64,000 nucleotides of DNA from Rhizobium rosettiformans (GTDB taxonomy: Bacteria; Pseudomonadota; Alphaproteobacteria; Rhizobiales; Rhizobiaceae), in contig NZ_CP032405.1 of the NCBI RefSeq assembly GCF_016806065.1, forward strand, positions 434,001-498,000, given 5' to 3'. Each line of letters opens with the position of its first letter. Positions within the stretch are counted from its first letter, which is position 1. A program made the translations under genes and the position numbers. This document shows, in pieces, positions 56,396-64,000 of this stretch. A model generated the notes under the pieces. That model worked only from the letters and a program-made list of their open reading frames with translations, ran no database searches and was not told where the DNA came from.

Positions 56396-57109
56396 ATGAA
56401 CGCCAAGAGCTCGCTCCGCAGGCAACTCGACCCCAATCTCGAAGACCGCGCCCGGGCGATCCGCGACGCTTTGCGCGACGCCATCGTCGACCGCCGGCTG
56501 GCCCCCGGCACGAAGCTATCGGAGGCCGAAGTCGGCACGCTTTTCGACGTCAGCCGGACGGTCGTTCGCGACGCTTTGCAGATGCTGGCCTTCGAGGGCT
56601 TGGTCCGCACCGAGAGAAATCGCGGCGCCTTCGTCTCCAATCCGAGCACGGAAGAAGCCCGCCAGGTCTTCGCGTCGCGCCGCCTGATCGAGGCCGGCAT
56701 CATTGCGGCCGCCGCTGAACGGATCACAGCTGACGATATAGCCGCCCTGCGCGAACACCTGAAGGAAGAGGCGCGATACCGCACCGAACGCGGCGCGAAT
56801 GCAAGACGCGCCGAGATCAAGGCATCGGGCGATTTCCACCTCATGCTGGCCAAGGTGGCTGGCAATCAGGTGCTGGAAAAATTCATGGACGAGCTCGTCG
56901 CCCGCTCATCCCTCGTCATCGCGCTTTATGGCCGCACAGGCATTTCCAGCTGCGGACATGACGAGCACGACGAAATCCTGAATGCGCTGGAAAAGGGCGA
57001 CGCTAAAAAGGCGACCCATCTCATGCTGCATCACATCGATCACATCGAGGCCGATCTCGATCTCACCATGGCCGAAGCCCGCACGCTCAAGGACGCGCTC
57101 GCCCTCTGA
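56396..57109 (+). CDS. GntR-family regulator, FCD effector domain
   Basis: 237 residues. Winged helix (RARAIRDALRDAIVDRRLAPGT; FDVSRTVVRDALQMLAFEGL) and an FCD helical domain with the metal-site region (SGDFHLMLAKVAGNQVLEKF; HDEHDEILNALEKGDAKKA). Divergent from the polyamine-type ABC and racemase operon, hence its likely regulator. A candidate TTGTATGCAA operator lies upstream. Confidence 0.88.
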   Translation: MNAKSSLRRQLDPNLEDRARAIRDALRDAIVDRRLAPGTKLSEAEVGTLFDVSRTVVRDALQMLAFEGLVRTERNRGAFVSNPSTEEARQVFASRRLIEAGIIAAAAERITADDIAALREHLKEEARYRTERGANARRAEIKASGDFHLMLAKVAGNQVLEKFMDELVARSSLVIALYGRTGISSCGHDEHDEILNALEKGDAKKATHLMLHHIDHIEADLDLTMAEARTLKDALAL

Positions 57110-57141
57110 CCTCGTCGTTTCGAGCGGGTCTTAAGAACATG

Positions 57142-57879
57142 TCAGCCGGATCGCTGCGCGACCTTGCGATCGTGCTCGATTGTTTCGAGCATGGCGGCTC
57201 TCGCTCCGGCTTCGTCGCCATATTCGATCCGGTTGACCAGCAACCGGTGTTTCTCGAGGAGCGCATCCAGAAGGCATGGATCCGGCGCCGCCATCAGCGC
57301 CTTGTAGGCCAGCGCATGGGCCAGCTCGATGACGCCGTATAGCGCCCGCACGAAAGGATTGTGAGCCGAGTCGGCGATGATGCGGTGCAGTTCGAAATCG
57401 GCGAGCGCGAAATTCTGAAGCGAACCGAGCGAGGTCTCCATCTGGTGGATCCAGTAGAGCATCAGGCGGATCTGGTCGGCGGTACGGCGCCGTGCCACTT
57501 CGGCCGCGGCCTGCGGCTCCAGCGAGCGGCGCACCTCGTGCAGACCCGACAGGAACTCGGCATCGACAGGGGCTTCCAGATGCCAGGCCAGAACCTGCGG
57601 ATCATATAGGCTCCAGCGGCTCTTCTTGGCGACCTTGGTCCCAACCTTCGGGCGGGCTTCGAGCAGCCCCTTGGCCTCCAAAGTCTTCAAGGCCTCGCGC
57701 AACACCGTGCGCGAGACCTCGAATTCCTCCATCAATTCGGCATCGTTCGGCAGCGTCGTGCCGATCGGGTAACGGCCGGAGATAACCCCGGCCCCGATCT
57801 CGTTGATCACATGCGAATGGTAGTTGCGCGCCGTCGACCGCCCGGACAGGGAGCGAAGAAGGCTCCCCGGCTCACTCAT
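57142..57879 (-). CDS. GntR-family regulator (FadR subfamily), end of the ytf-like operon
   Basis: 245 residues. HTH segment (LPNDAELMEEFEVSRTVLRE; TLEAKGLLEARPKVGTKVA) and an FCD domain (LADFELHRIIADSAHNPFVR; ALLEKHRLLVNRIEYGDEAG). The start overlaps the stop of the YjfF-like permease gene by four bases, so it is co-transcribed with the sugar importer and probably represses it. The YDPQVLAWHLE segment is common in GntR regulators of galactonate- and uronate-type operons. Confidence 0.88.
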   Translation of the reverse strand: MSEPGSLLRSLSGRSTARNYHSHVINEIGAGVISGRYPIGTTLPNDAELMEEFEVSRTVLREALKTLEAKGLLEARPKVGTKVAKKSRWSLYDPQVLAWHLEAPVDAEFLSGLHEVRRSLEPQAAAEVARRRTADQIRLMLYWIHQMETSLGSLQNFALADFELHRIIADSAHNPFVRALYGVIELAHALAYKALMAAPDPCLLDALLEKHRLLVNRIEYGDEAGARAAMLETIEHDRKVAQRSG

Positions 57880-58856
57880 GCAGGGGCCTTCTTCAGGCGC
57901 GTACGCCCGGTCTGCGCGGTAAACACCAGCTTCTGAAGCAAGATGAACATGAACAGCAGGAACCCGATGGCGATTTTAGTCCACCAGCTGGAGAGCGTCC
58001 CATCGAAGACGATGTAAGTCTGGACAAGGCCCTGCAGCATGACCCCGATCAGGGTTCCGAAGATGAAACCATAACCGCCCGTCAACAGGGTTCCGCCTAT
58101 CACCACGGCTGCAATCGAGTCAAGTTCGATGCCGACCGCCGCCAGCGGGTAGCCCGCCGAAGTGTAAAGCGAGTAGACGATCCCGGCGAGCCCGCCCAGG
58201 AAGGACGACAGGGCATAGATGCCGATGGTCACTTGCCCGGTCGGAACGCCCATCAGCGAGGCCGAATTGGCATTGCCGCCGATCGCATAGACATAGGAGC
58301 CGAACCGCGTCTTGTGGGCGATGAACCCGAAGACGATGAAGGTGGCGAGCATCAAGAGACCGATGAAGCTCAGGCGCCCACCACCGGGCAGTCGATAGTA
58401 TAGGCTGGAAATCGTCCGGTAGAACTCGTGATCGATCGGGATGGAATCCTGGCTGAGCACCGAGGCCATGCCGCGCGCCAGGAACATGCCCGCCAGCGTC
58501 ACGATGAAGGGCGGCACCTGCAGGAAGTGGATGACCGCCCCCATGGATGCCCCGAAGGCTGCGGCCAGAACCAGAACGATTGCAAAGACCGCCATGGGAT
58601 GCAGGCCGACCCAGGAAATCAGAATGGCCGTGATGACGCCGGTCAGGCCGATCACCGCACCGACGGAGAGATCGATGCCGCCGGAAATGATGACGAAGGT
58701 CGCACCGACTGCAGCGATGCCGAGAAAGGCGTTGTCGGTCAGAAAGTTGCCGAAGACGCGCGTCGACCACATGCCCGGATATTGGGAAATGCAGATGGCA
58801 TAAGCGATCACGAAGATGAGGGTGGTCGCGGCGAGAGGGCGATAACGCGGATTCAT
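57876..58856 (-). CDS. ABC sugar transporter permease (YjfF-like)
   Basis: 326 residues from ATG 58856; the longer upstream frame overlaps the YtfT-like gene. RbsC-type permease (about ten helices) with GATFVIISGGIDLSVGAVIG and VIGGTLLTGGYGFIFGTLIG, both family hallmarks. It pairs with the YtfT-like permease. In E. coli the YtfQRT-YjfF importer takes up galactofuranose. Confidence 0.9.
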   Translation of the reverse strand: MNPRYRPLAATTLIFVIAYAICISQYPGMWSTRVFGNFLTDNAFLGIAAVGATFVIISGGIDLSVGAVIGLTGVITAILISWVGLHPMAVFAIVLVLAAAFGASMGAVIHFLQVPPFIVTLAGMFLARGMASVLSQDSIPIDHEFYRTISSLYYRLPGGGRLSFIGLLMLATFIVFGFIAHKTRFGSYVYAIGGNANSASLMGVPTGQVTIGIYALSSFLGGLAGIVYSLYTSAGYPLAAVGIELDSIAAVVIGGTLLTGGYGFIFGTLIGVMLQGLVQTYIVFDGTLSSWWTKIAIGFLLFMFILLQKLVFTAQTGRTRLKKAPA

Positions 58857-59896
58857 CGTGCCTGTCCCGAAGTTTGGGTCTTGGTCTGGGTCGGTGTCGT
58901 GGCCGGTGCCTGACGCGGGCCGAATTTGCGCCCGAGCACCTGGGCGATCCGGGCCGATTGCAACACCAGGATGATGATGATCATGCCCGCCTTGACGATC
59001 AGGTTGAACTCCGGCGGAAAGCCGGAGACGAGCACGCCGGTATTCATCGCCTGAATGATGATCGCGCCGAGCACCGACATCGGGATCGAGAAGCGACCGC
59101 CGAGCAGCGAAGTGCCACCGATGACGACCGCAAGGATCGCATCGAGCTCGAGCCAGAGGCCGGCATTGTTGGCATCCGCCCCGCGAATATCGGCGGCCGC
59201 AATGATGCCGGCCGTCGCGGCACAGAAGCCACCGAAGGCATAGATGCACAGAATGACGACCTTGCTGCGCAAACCGGTATAGTTGGCGGCCGACAGATTG
59301 ATGCCGATGGCTTCGATGAAGAGGCCGACGGCTGTCCGGCGCATCACGAAATGCGCGACCACCATCAGCACGATGGCAATGACAGCCGGCATAGGCAGAC
59401 CGAACAGATTGCCGGTCCCGACGAAAATAAGTGCCTGATCGGAGAAGGTGACGATCGAGCCCTCGGTGATCAGCTGCGCCACCCCTCGCCCCGCCACCAT
59501 CAACACCAGTGTGGCGACGAAAGGCTGGATGCCGAGATAGGCGACCAGAATTCCGTTCCAAAGACCGCAGAGAATGCCGACGGCAAGCGCTGCCGCGAGT
59601 GTCACGATCAACGGCTGCCCGGCAACCGCGCAGGTGGCGGCAACCGCACCGGCAACCGCCATCACGGCACCGACCGAGAGATCAACGCCTTTGGTCGCAA
59701 TGATCGCCGTCATGCCGATCGCCAGGATCGCGACAGGTGCGCCGCGATTGATGACGTCGATCAGGCTGCCGAACAGCCGGCCATCCTGCCAGGTCACATT
59801 GAAGAAGCCGGGAAAGACCAGCCAGTTAAAAAACAGCACGCCGGCAAGAGCCAGAAGCTGTGGGGAAATGATGCGGGACATGGAAAGCCTTTTCAT
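58853..59896 (-). CDS. ABC sugar transporter permease (YtfT-like)
   Basis: 347 residues. RbsC-type permease: VAILAIGMTAIIATKGVDLS, IIAAADIRGADANNAGLWLE and LDAILAVVIGGTSLLGGRFS. The C-terminal tail is rich in Thr, Gln and Ala after helix 10. Its start overlaps the stop of the ATPase gene by four bases, and its stop overlaps the YjfF-like start. Confidence 0.9.
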   Translation of the reverse strand: MKRLSMSRIISPQLLALAGVLFFNWLVFPGFFNVTWQDGRLFGSLIDVINRGAPVAILAIGMTAIIATKGVDLSVGAVMAVAGAVAATCAVAGQPLIVTLAAALAVGILCGLWNGILVAYLGIQPFVATLVLMVAGRGVAQLITEGSIVTFSDQALIFVGTGNLFGLPMPAVIAIVLMVVAHFVMRRTAVGLFIEAIGINLSAANYTGLRSKVVILCIYAFGGFCAATAGIIAAADIRGADANNAGLWLELDAILAVVIGGTSLLGGRFSIPMSVLGAIIIQAMNTGVLVSGFPPEFNLIVKAGMIIIILVLQSARIAQVLGRKFGPRQAPATTPTQTKTQTSGQAR

Positions 59897-61416
59897 GCCT
59901 CGGCCTCCGCCGGCTGGGCGGCAATGGTCTGGACGATGACACCCGGGGTGATGTCGGCGCCATGCAGTTCGGCGACCATTTTGCGATCACGCATGACGAC
60001 GACACGCGAGGAATAACTGACGATTTCGTCGAGTTCGGACGAGATCACGACGAGGGCCAGTCCGTCTTCGCGCAGCCGGCTGATCATGCGCACGATCTCG
60101 GCATGGGCGCCGACATCGATGCCGCGTGTCGGCTCGTCGAGGATGAGGAAACGCGGATCGGTCGCAAGCCAGCGGGCGAGGATCACCTTCTGCTGGTTCC
60201 CACCCGAGAGCAGCTTGACCGGCAGTTCCGCCGAGGCCGTGCGGATGTCGAGCGCCTCGATGAAGTTGCCGGCGATCTCCAGCTGTTCGTCGCGATTGAG
60301 CGCCTTGAACCAACCGAGCCGCGCCTGCATGGCGATCACGATATTCTCGCGCACCGAGAGGTCGCCGAAGATACCATCGATCTTGCGATCTTCAGGGCAG
60401 AAGCCGAAGCCGAGTTCGACGGCCTCGCGCGGATTGCGCACCTGGCGGCTTGAACCGTCAATCTTGATCGAGCCGCTATCGGCCTGATCGATGCCGAACA
60501 TCAGCCGCGCCATCTCGGTACGACCGGACCCCAGGAGACCGGCGACGCCGACGACTTCGCCGCGATGGATCTTGAGATCGAAGGGCTGCACGCTGTTCGA
60601 GAGACCGAAACCTTCGAATTCCATCAGCGTCTCGCCCACCTCGCCCTCTTCTCCGAGCACGTCGTGGTGATGAAAGGCGAGGTCCTTGCCAAGCATCATG
60701 CGCACCAGACTGGTGCGATCGAGCGAGGCAATCGCCTGCGTCCCGACGAGTCGTCCGTTGCGCAGGACCGTCACGCGGTCAGAAAGCTCGAAAACCTGGT
60801 CGAGGAAGTGGGTAATGAAGACAATCGCGAGACCACGGTCGCGCAGCTGCCGGACGATGCTAAACAGCTTTTCGACCTCGGACCGGTCGAGACTGGCAGT
60901 CGGCTCGTCGAGGATCAGCACCTTGCCGGAGAGCTCGACGGCACGGGCGATCGCAATGATCTGCTGGACGGCGACGGAGAATGTCGAAAGCTCCGCCTTC
61001 ACGTCGATGTCGAGGCCGTAGGTCGCCAGGATCTCGCGCGATTCCCGCTCCATACGAAGTTTGTCGACCAAACCAAGGCGGTTGGTCGGCTGCCGGCCAA
61101 TGAACAGATTGTCGACGACGGTCATATTCGGCAGGAGATTGACCTCCTGATAGACCGTACCGATGCCGAGCGTCTGGGCCTGCTGCGGCGTCGTGAAATT
61201 CACAGGCTCGCCATCGACGGTGATGGTCCCGCCATCCGGGATATAGGCACCGGTCAGGATCTTGATCAGCGTGGATTTACCGGCACCGTTTTCGCCGAGA
61301 AGCGCATGCACTTCGCCGCGATGAAACGCGATATCGACAGCGTCGAGCGCCGTATGATTGCCGAATGTCTTGGTGATGCCCGCCGCCGCAAGCACGATCG
61401 ATGAATGCTCGGTCAT
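59893..61416 (-). CDS. ABC sugar transporter ATP-binding protein, two cassettes (YtfR/RbsA type)
   Basis: 507 residues with tandem ATPase domains. First cassette: Walker A GENGAGKSTLIK, signature FSVAVQQIIAIARAV (degenerate), Walker B VLILDEPTASLD. Second cassette: GLLGSGRTEMARL (degenerate Walker A, usual for RbsA), signature LSGGNQQKVILARWL, Walker B FLILDEPTRGID. Energises the YtfT/YjfF-like permease pair. 105 bases separate it from the binding-protein gene, filled by a strong hairpin. Confidence 0.92.
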   Translation of the reverse strand: MTEHSSIVLAAAGITKTFGNHTALDAVDIAFHRGEVHALLGENGAGKSTLIKILTGAYIPDGGTITVDGEPVNFTTPQQAQTLGIGTVYQEVNLLPNMTVVDNLFIGRQPTNRLGLVDKLRMERESREILATYGLDIDVKAELSTFSVAVQQIIAIARAVELSGKVLILDEPTASLDRSEVEKLFSIVRQLRDRGLAIVFITHFLDQVFELSDRVTVLRNGRLVGTQAIASLDRTSLVRMMLGKDLAFHHHDVLGEEGEVGETLMEFEGFGLSNSVQPFDLKIHRGEVVGVAGLLGSGRTEMARLMFGIDQADSGSIKIDGSSRQVRNPREAVELGFGFCPEDRKIDGIFGDLSVRENIVIAMQARLGWFKALNRDEQLEIAGNFIEALDIRTASAELPVKLLSGGNQQKVILARWLATDPRFLILDEPTRGIDVGAHAEIVRMISRLREDGLALVVISSELDEIVSYSSRVVVMRDRKMVAELHGADITPGVIVQTIAAQPAEAEA

Positions 61417-61472
61417 ATGCCTCTTCCCCCACTCCCACGAAGCTAGCCCACGACGATGCCGCGAGAAAGCGA

Positions 61473-61507
61473 CAGAGACCCCGCCACCAGGGAGGGCGGG
61501 GTCTCTG
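61473..61507 (-). promoter_or_regulatory. Intercistronic hairpin between binding-protein and ATPase genes
   Basis: CAGAGACCCCGCC (61473-61485) and GGCGGGGTCTCTG (61495-61507) form a perfect 13-bp stem with a nine-base loop, 14 bases after the binding-protein stop. There is no U-tract after it, so it is more likely an mRNA-stabilising or attenuating hairpin that raises binding-protein expression over the rest of the operon. Confidence 0.75.
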
Positions 61508-61521
61508 CCGGGAGGGTTACC

Positions 61522-62484
61522 TTAGTAACCGAGGCCCTTGCGATTGTCATACTCGCCCTGCGGGTTGTCCGCAGGCGTGTAGAGCTTGGATTCCGTGATG
61601 ATGAACTTCTCCGGCTCCTTGCCGTCCTTCAGGAAGGCGTCGAGCGCGTCGAAGGCCGGACCCGCCATGTTCGGGGTCAGTTCCACGGTCGCATTGGCTT
61701 CGCCGGCAACCATGGCAGCGAAGATATCCGGAACGGCGTCGATCGAAACGACGAGGATGTCAGTGCCCGGCTTCAGGCCGGCATCCTTGATCGCCTGGAT
61801 GGCGCCGACGGCCATGTCGTCATTGTGGGCATACATCGCGCAGATGTCCTTGCCGCCATTTTCGGCCTTCAGGAAGCCTTCCATGACTTCCTTGCCCTTG
61901 GCGCGGGTAAAGTCGCCGGTCTGGCTGCGAGCAATCGAGATGTTGGACTTGCCGGCGATCGCTTCTTCGAAGCCCTTCTTGCGGTTGATGGCAGGCGTCG
62001 AACCGACGGTGCCCTGCAGCTCGACCACCTTGCACGGCTTGTCGCCGACGGTGTTGACCAGCCATTCGCCGGCAACACGGCCTTCCTTCACCTGGTCGGA
62101 AGCGACCGAGGTCAGGTAAAGATCCTGCGGAGCGTCAACGCCGCGGTCGAGCAGGATGACCGGGATTTCGGCTTCCTTGGCTTCGGTCAGAACGTCTTCC
62201 CAGCCGGTTGCGACGACGGGAGCAACCAGGATGGCGTCAACGCCCTGGGCGATGAAGCCACGGATGGCCTTGATCTGGTTTTCCTGCTTCTGCTGGGCAT
62301 CGGCGAACTTCAGTTCGATGCCGCGCTTTTCAGCTTCGAGCTTGGTGACGGAAGTTTCAGCAGCGCGCCAGCCGGATTCCGAACCGATCTGCGAGAAGCC
62401 AACGGTCAGGTCTGCAGCCATGGCAGACGAGCAGCCGAGTGCGATCACGCTTGCGCTGAGCGCAAGCTTGCGAAGAAATGTCAT
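61522..62484 (-). CDS. Sugar-binding protein (YtfQ-like, periplasmic binding protein type 1)
   Basis: 320 residues from ATG 62484, with AAGGGAGGA upstream. Signal peptide FLRKLALSASVIALGCSSAMA, cut before ADLTVGFSQIGSE. The mature part has the YtfQ-type SESGWRAAETSV and QQKQENQIKAIRGFIAQG and DAILVAPVVATGWEDVL. First gene of the importer operon. By analogy it binds a furanose or pyranose aldose such as galactofuranose or arabinose; ligand not proven. Confidence 0.9.
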   Translation of the reverse strand: MTFLRKLALSASVIALGCSSAMAADLTVGFSQIGSESGWRAAETSVTKLEAEKRGIELKFADAQQKQENQIKAIRGFIAQGVDAILVAPVVATGWEDVLTEAKEAEIPVILLDRGVDAPQDLYLTSVASDQVKEGRVAGEWLVNTVGDKPCKVVELQGTVGSTPAINRKKGFEEAIAGKSNISIARSQTGDFTRAKGKEVMEGFLKAENGGKDICAMYAHNDDMAVGAIQAIKDAGLKPGTDILVVSIDAVPDIFAAMVAGEANATVELTPNMAGPAFDALDAFLKDGKEPEKFIITESKLYTPADNPQGEYDNRKGLGY

Positions 62485-62846
62485 GATGTCCTCCCTTGAA
62501 AAGACACCGCCTCCACGGTGCCTGGCATTATGCATAGGCAAAGCTTCGAGACCTGTAAAGTCCAAAAGTACTATTATATGTTGTGCACTGCAGCATAAGC
62601 TTGAGCTACACTTCGCAGCCCCTCGTCAGGACCTCGGGGGCCGAAAGGTTAACATGGTCCAAAAGCACTGGCCGAGTATAGGCAAAGCAGGCGAACGCGA
62701 AAGCCCTGAAATACAGGGGTTACAGCGACGCCTCCCCAATTTTCGTAATTTCCTGTTAACCAGTTTTCTTTATATTTCCCAATGCACGATGGCTGTGCCT
62801 CCGCATGAGCGATTCCGGCTCCCGCTATTCGAGACAGGAATACCAA
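62485..62846. promoter_or_regulatory. Divergent region between YtfQ-like and ParA-like genes
   Basis: 362 bases without a recognised gene. On the minus strand TATAAT (62580-62575) is a candidate -10 for the sugar importer, about 90 bases from its start. The right half (62640-62800) holds no obvious motif; the ParA gene has AGGAA before its ATG. Confidence 0.4.
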
Positions 62847-63572
62847 ATGGCAGTGATCACCTTCGCGAATACGAAGGGCGGCGCAGGAAAGACGACTGCG
62901 GCCCTTCTTCTGGCCACCGAACTTCTCCACCGCAACTACCGAGTTTGCGTGATAGACGCCGACCCCCAGCGGTGGTTCTCCAAGTGGTACGAAGGCGCTG
63001 CATTGATGCCGAGGCTTTCCGTCGAGACCTATGTCTCCGCACCAACCATTCAAAAGATCGTCCACGAGCGCCGCAGCCAGTGGGATTTCGTCATCGTCGA
63101 CCTTCCCGGCCTCCAGTCACCCCTGCTCGCCTCGGCCGTTGGACTATCGGATCACGTCATCGTTCCGATCCAGGGCTCGAGCATGGACGCGCAGGGAGGC
63201 GCCCAGGTGCTTGATCTCCTGCGCTACCTCGACCGCAAGGCGGGCATTCGCATTCCGCATTCCGTCGTCCTGTCCCGGGTCAATCCGGCCATCACGACTC
63301 GTTCGATGCAGGCGGTGAAGCGTCTGCTGTCGGAGCAGGACATCCGCGTCTTCGACACACCGATTGCTGAACGCGCCGCATTCCGGGAAATGTTCGACAT
63401 GCATCGCCCGCTTCGAAAGCTCGACAATGCCCCGACCGCGGGTGGCGAAAAGGCAATCCTGAACGCACGGGCCTTCGCCGACGAGGTCCTGTCGCACGTC
63501 AATATTGGCAAGGCAGCAGCCCCTGCTTACGCTGCAAGACGCAATCTGCAGACACTGGAGACCGCCGCCTGA
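62847..63572 (+). CDS. ParA/VirC1-like ATPase
   Basis: 241 residues from ATG 62847 (MAVITFANTKGGAGKTTAAL). Deviant Walker A KGGAGKTT with the signature lysine, switch I-like DADPQRWFSKWYEG, Walker B-like WDFVIVDLPGLQSP, and a VNPA segment. This is the small ParA/MinD-type build without an N-terminal DNA-binding domain, closest in look to VirC1-type proteins. No parB, repB, virC2 or centromere-like repeats follow in the remaining 430 bases, so it appears solitary. It may position a cargo other than a replicon. Confidence 0.85.
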   Translation: MAVITFANTKGGAGKTTAALLLATELLHRNYRVCVIDADPQRWFSKWYEGAALMPRLSVETYVSAPTIQKIVHERRSQWDFVIVDLPGLQSPLLASAVGLSDHVIVPIQGSSMDAQGGAQVLDLLRYLDRKAGIRIPHSVVLSRVNPAITTRSMQAVKRLLSEQDIRVFDTPIAERAAFREMFDMHRPLRKLDNAPTAGGEKAILNARAFADEVLSHVNIGKAAAPAYAARRNLQTLETAA

Positions 63573-64000
63573 GGGCTCCATCACAACACAACCAACGGAA
63601 GCAGAAATTCTTGCGAGGCGTCGCGGCCAACAGCCCGGCGCCTCCTTTCGTTTTCTGGTCATTTTGCGACAGCGATGTCGCTGCTGCAATTTTGCCCGAT
63701 AACTTCTCTAGCCTTCGCCAAATCACGATTCCGTCAGGCGTCGTGAAAGGCAACAAGGAGATTGCGACGTAAGAGATGACGGAACAACGCGGGCGATGGG
63801 CGAAATCGCCACATTCCTGCCGGATTTCATAGTGGCCTTGAGCCCGGCCCACGCGAAATTCTCATCTGTCATTCCTTATAAAGCAGCTATCGAAAGGACC
63901 GCTGGTGCGCCAAAAAGATACAATTTTTCGCAGCGCAAAATTGCATTGGTACCATTCGCAACCGATTTGGGGCGCGCTGAGAAGTCAACTAATGCACTGA
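63573..64000. other. Gene-poor tail of the window
   Basis: 428 bases in which I recognise no gene; short frames are present but lack convincing start sites or protein character. It contains a near-perfect 23-bp palindrome at 63921-63943 (arms CAATTTT and AAAATTG, one inner mismatch), possibly an operator for a gene beyond the window. Confidence 0.4.

Overview
The window looks like a piece of a GC-rich alphaproteobacterial genome, most likely Rhizobiaceae (Rhizobium/Agrobacterium/Ensifer-like). Evidence: a pcaDCHGB operon divergent from pcaQ with a PcaQ-type operator, a pcaR/pcaIJF pair with an exact 15-bp PcaR box, short palindromic repeats of the Rhizobiales RIME type, and many MalFGK-, Pot- and Rbs-type ABC importers with dedicated regulators. 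No rRNA, tRNA, CRISPR array, prophage or insertion sequence was seen. The gene content is that of a plant- or soil-associated catabolic region.

Layout. 0-8.9 kb: a pectin-fragment locus. A truncated AraC regulator faces a (+) operon of GH4 alpha-galacturonidase (CHEV motif), two permeases, ATPase, binding protein, GH28 polygalacturonase and GH105 unsaturated-uronyl hydrolase. 8.9-14 kb: dabA-dabB (inorganic-carbon uptake) divergent from a LysR regulator. 14-16.4 kb: renalase-like flavoprotein, DUF3429 membrane protein, ECF sigma factor and small zinc-finger anti-sigma. 16.4-24.6 kb: the complete protocatechuate branch of the beta-ketoadipate pathway (pcaDCHGB, pcaQ, pcaR, pcaIJF). 24.6-27.4 kb: DUF922 protein and a membrane GGDEF-EAL protein.

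27.4-38.1 kb: two divergent operons around a 22-bp inverted repeat at 34.96 kb. Leftward: RidA, RpiR regulator, SDR, GH20 hexosaminidase, M81 metallopeptidase, MFS, CutC. Rightward: NTF2-like protein, a second M81 protein and a D-threonine-aldolase-like PLP enzyme. I could not match this set to a described pathway; it is the best candidate for something new. 38.2-39.9 kb: vapBC with a repeat operator, a GFA-family gene broken by one stop codon, and an unlisted 45-residue membrane peptide.

39.8-50.2 kb: an amino-sugar locus, with an ABC importer plus Gfo/Idh/MocA dehydrogenase leftward and GntR(UTRA), SIS-domain deaminase, nagA, ROK kinase and GNAT rightward. With the GH20 enzyme this gives a route from chitooligosaccharides or GlcNAc to fructose-6-phosphate. 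50.2-57.1 kb: GNAT, Asp/Glu/hydantoin racemase family protein, a spermidine/putrescine-type ABC importer with a Tat-exported binding protein, RIME repeats, and a divergent FCD-type GntR regulator. 57.1-62.5 kb: a ytfQRT-yjfF-like sugar ABC importer with its own GntR regulator. 62.8-64 kb: a solitary ParA-like ATPase and a 430-base tail without a recognised gene.

Functions are read from motifs and family resemblance by eye; no database search was run. Many genes here appear to use GTG or TTG starts, chosen where a Shine-Dalgarno sequence decides.
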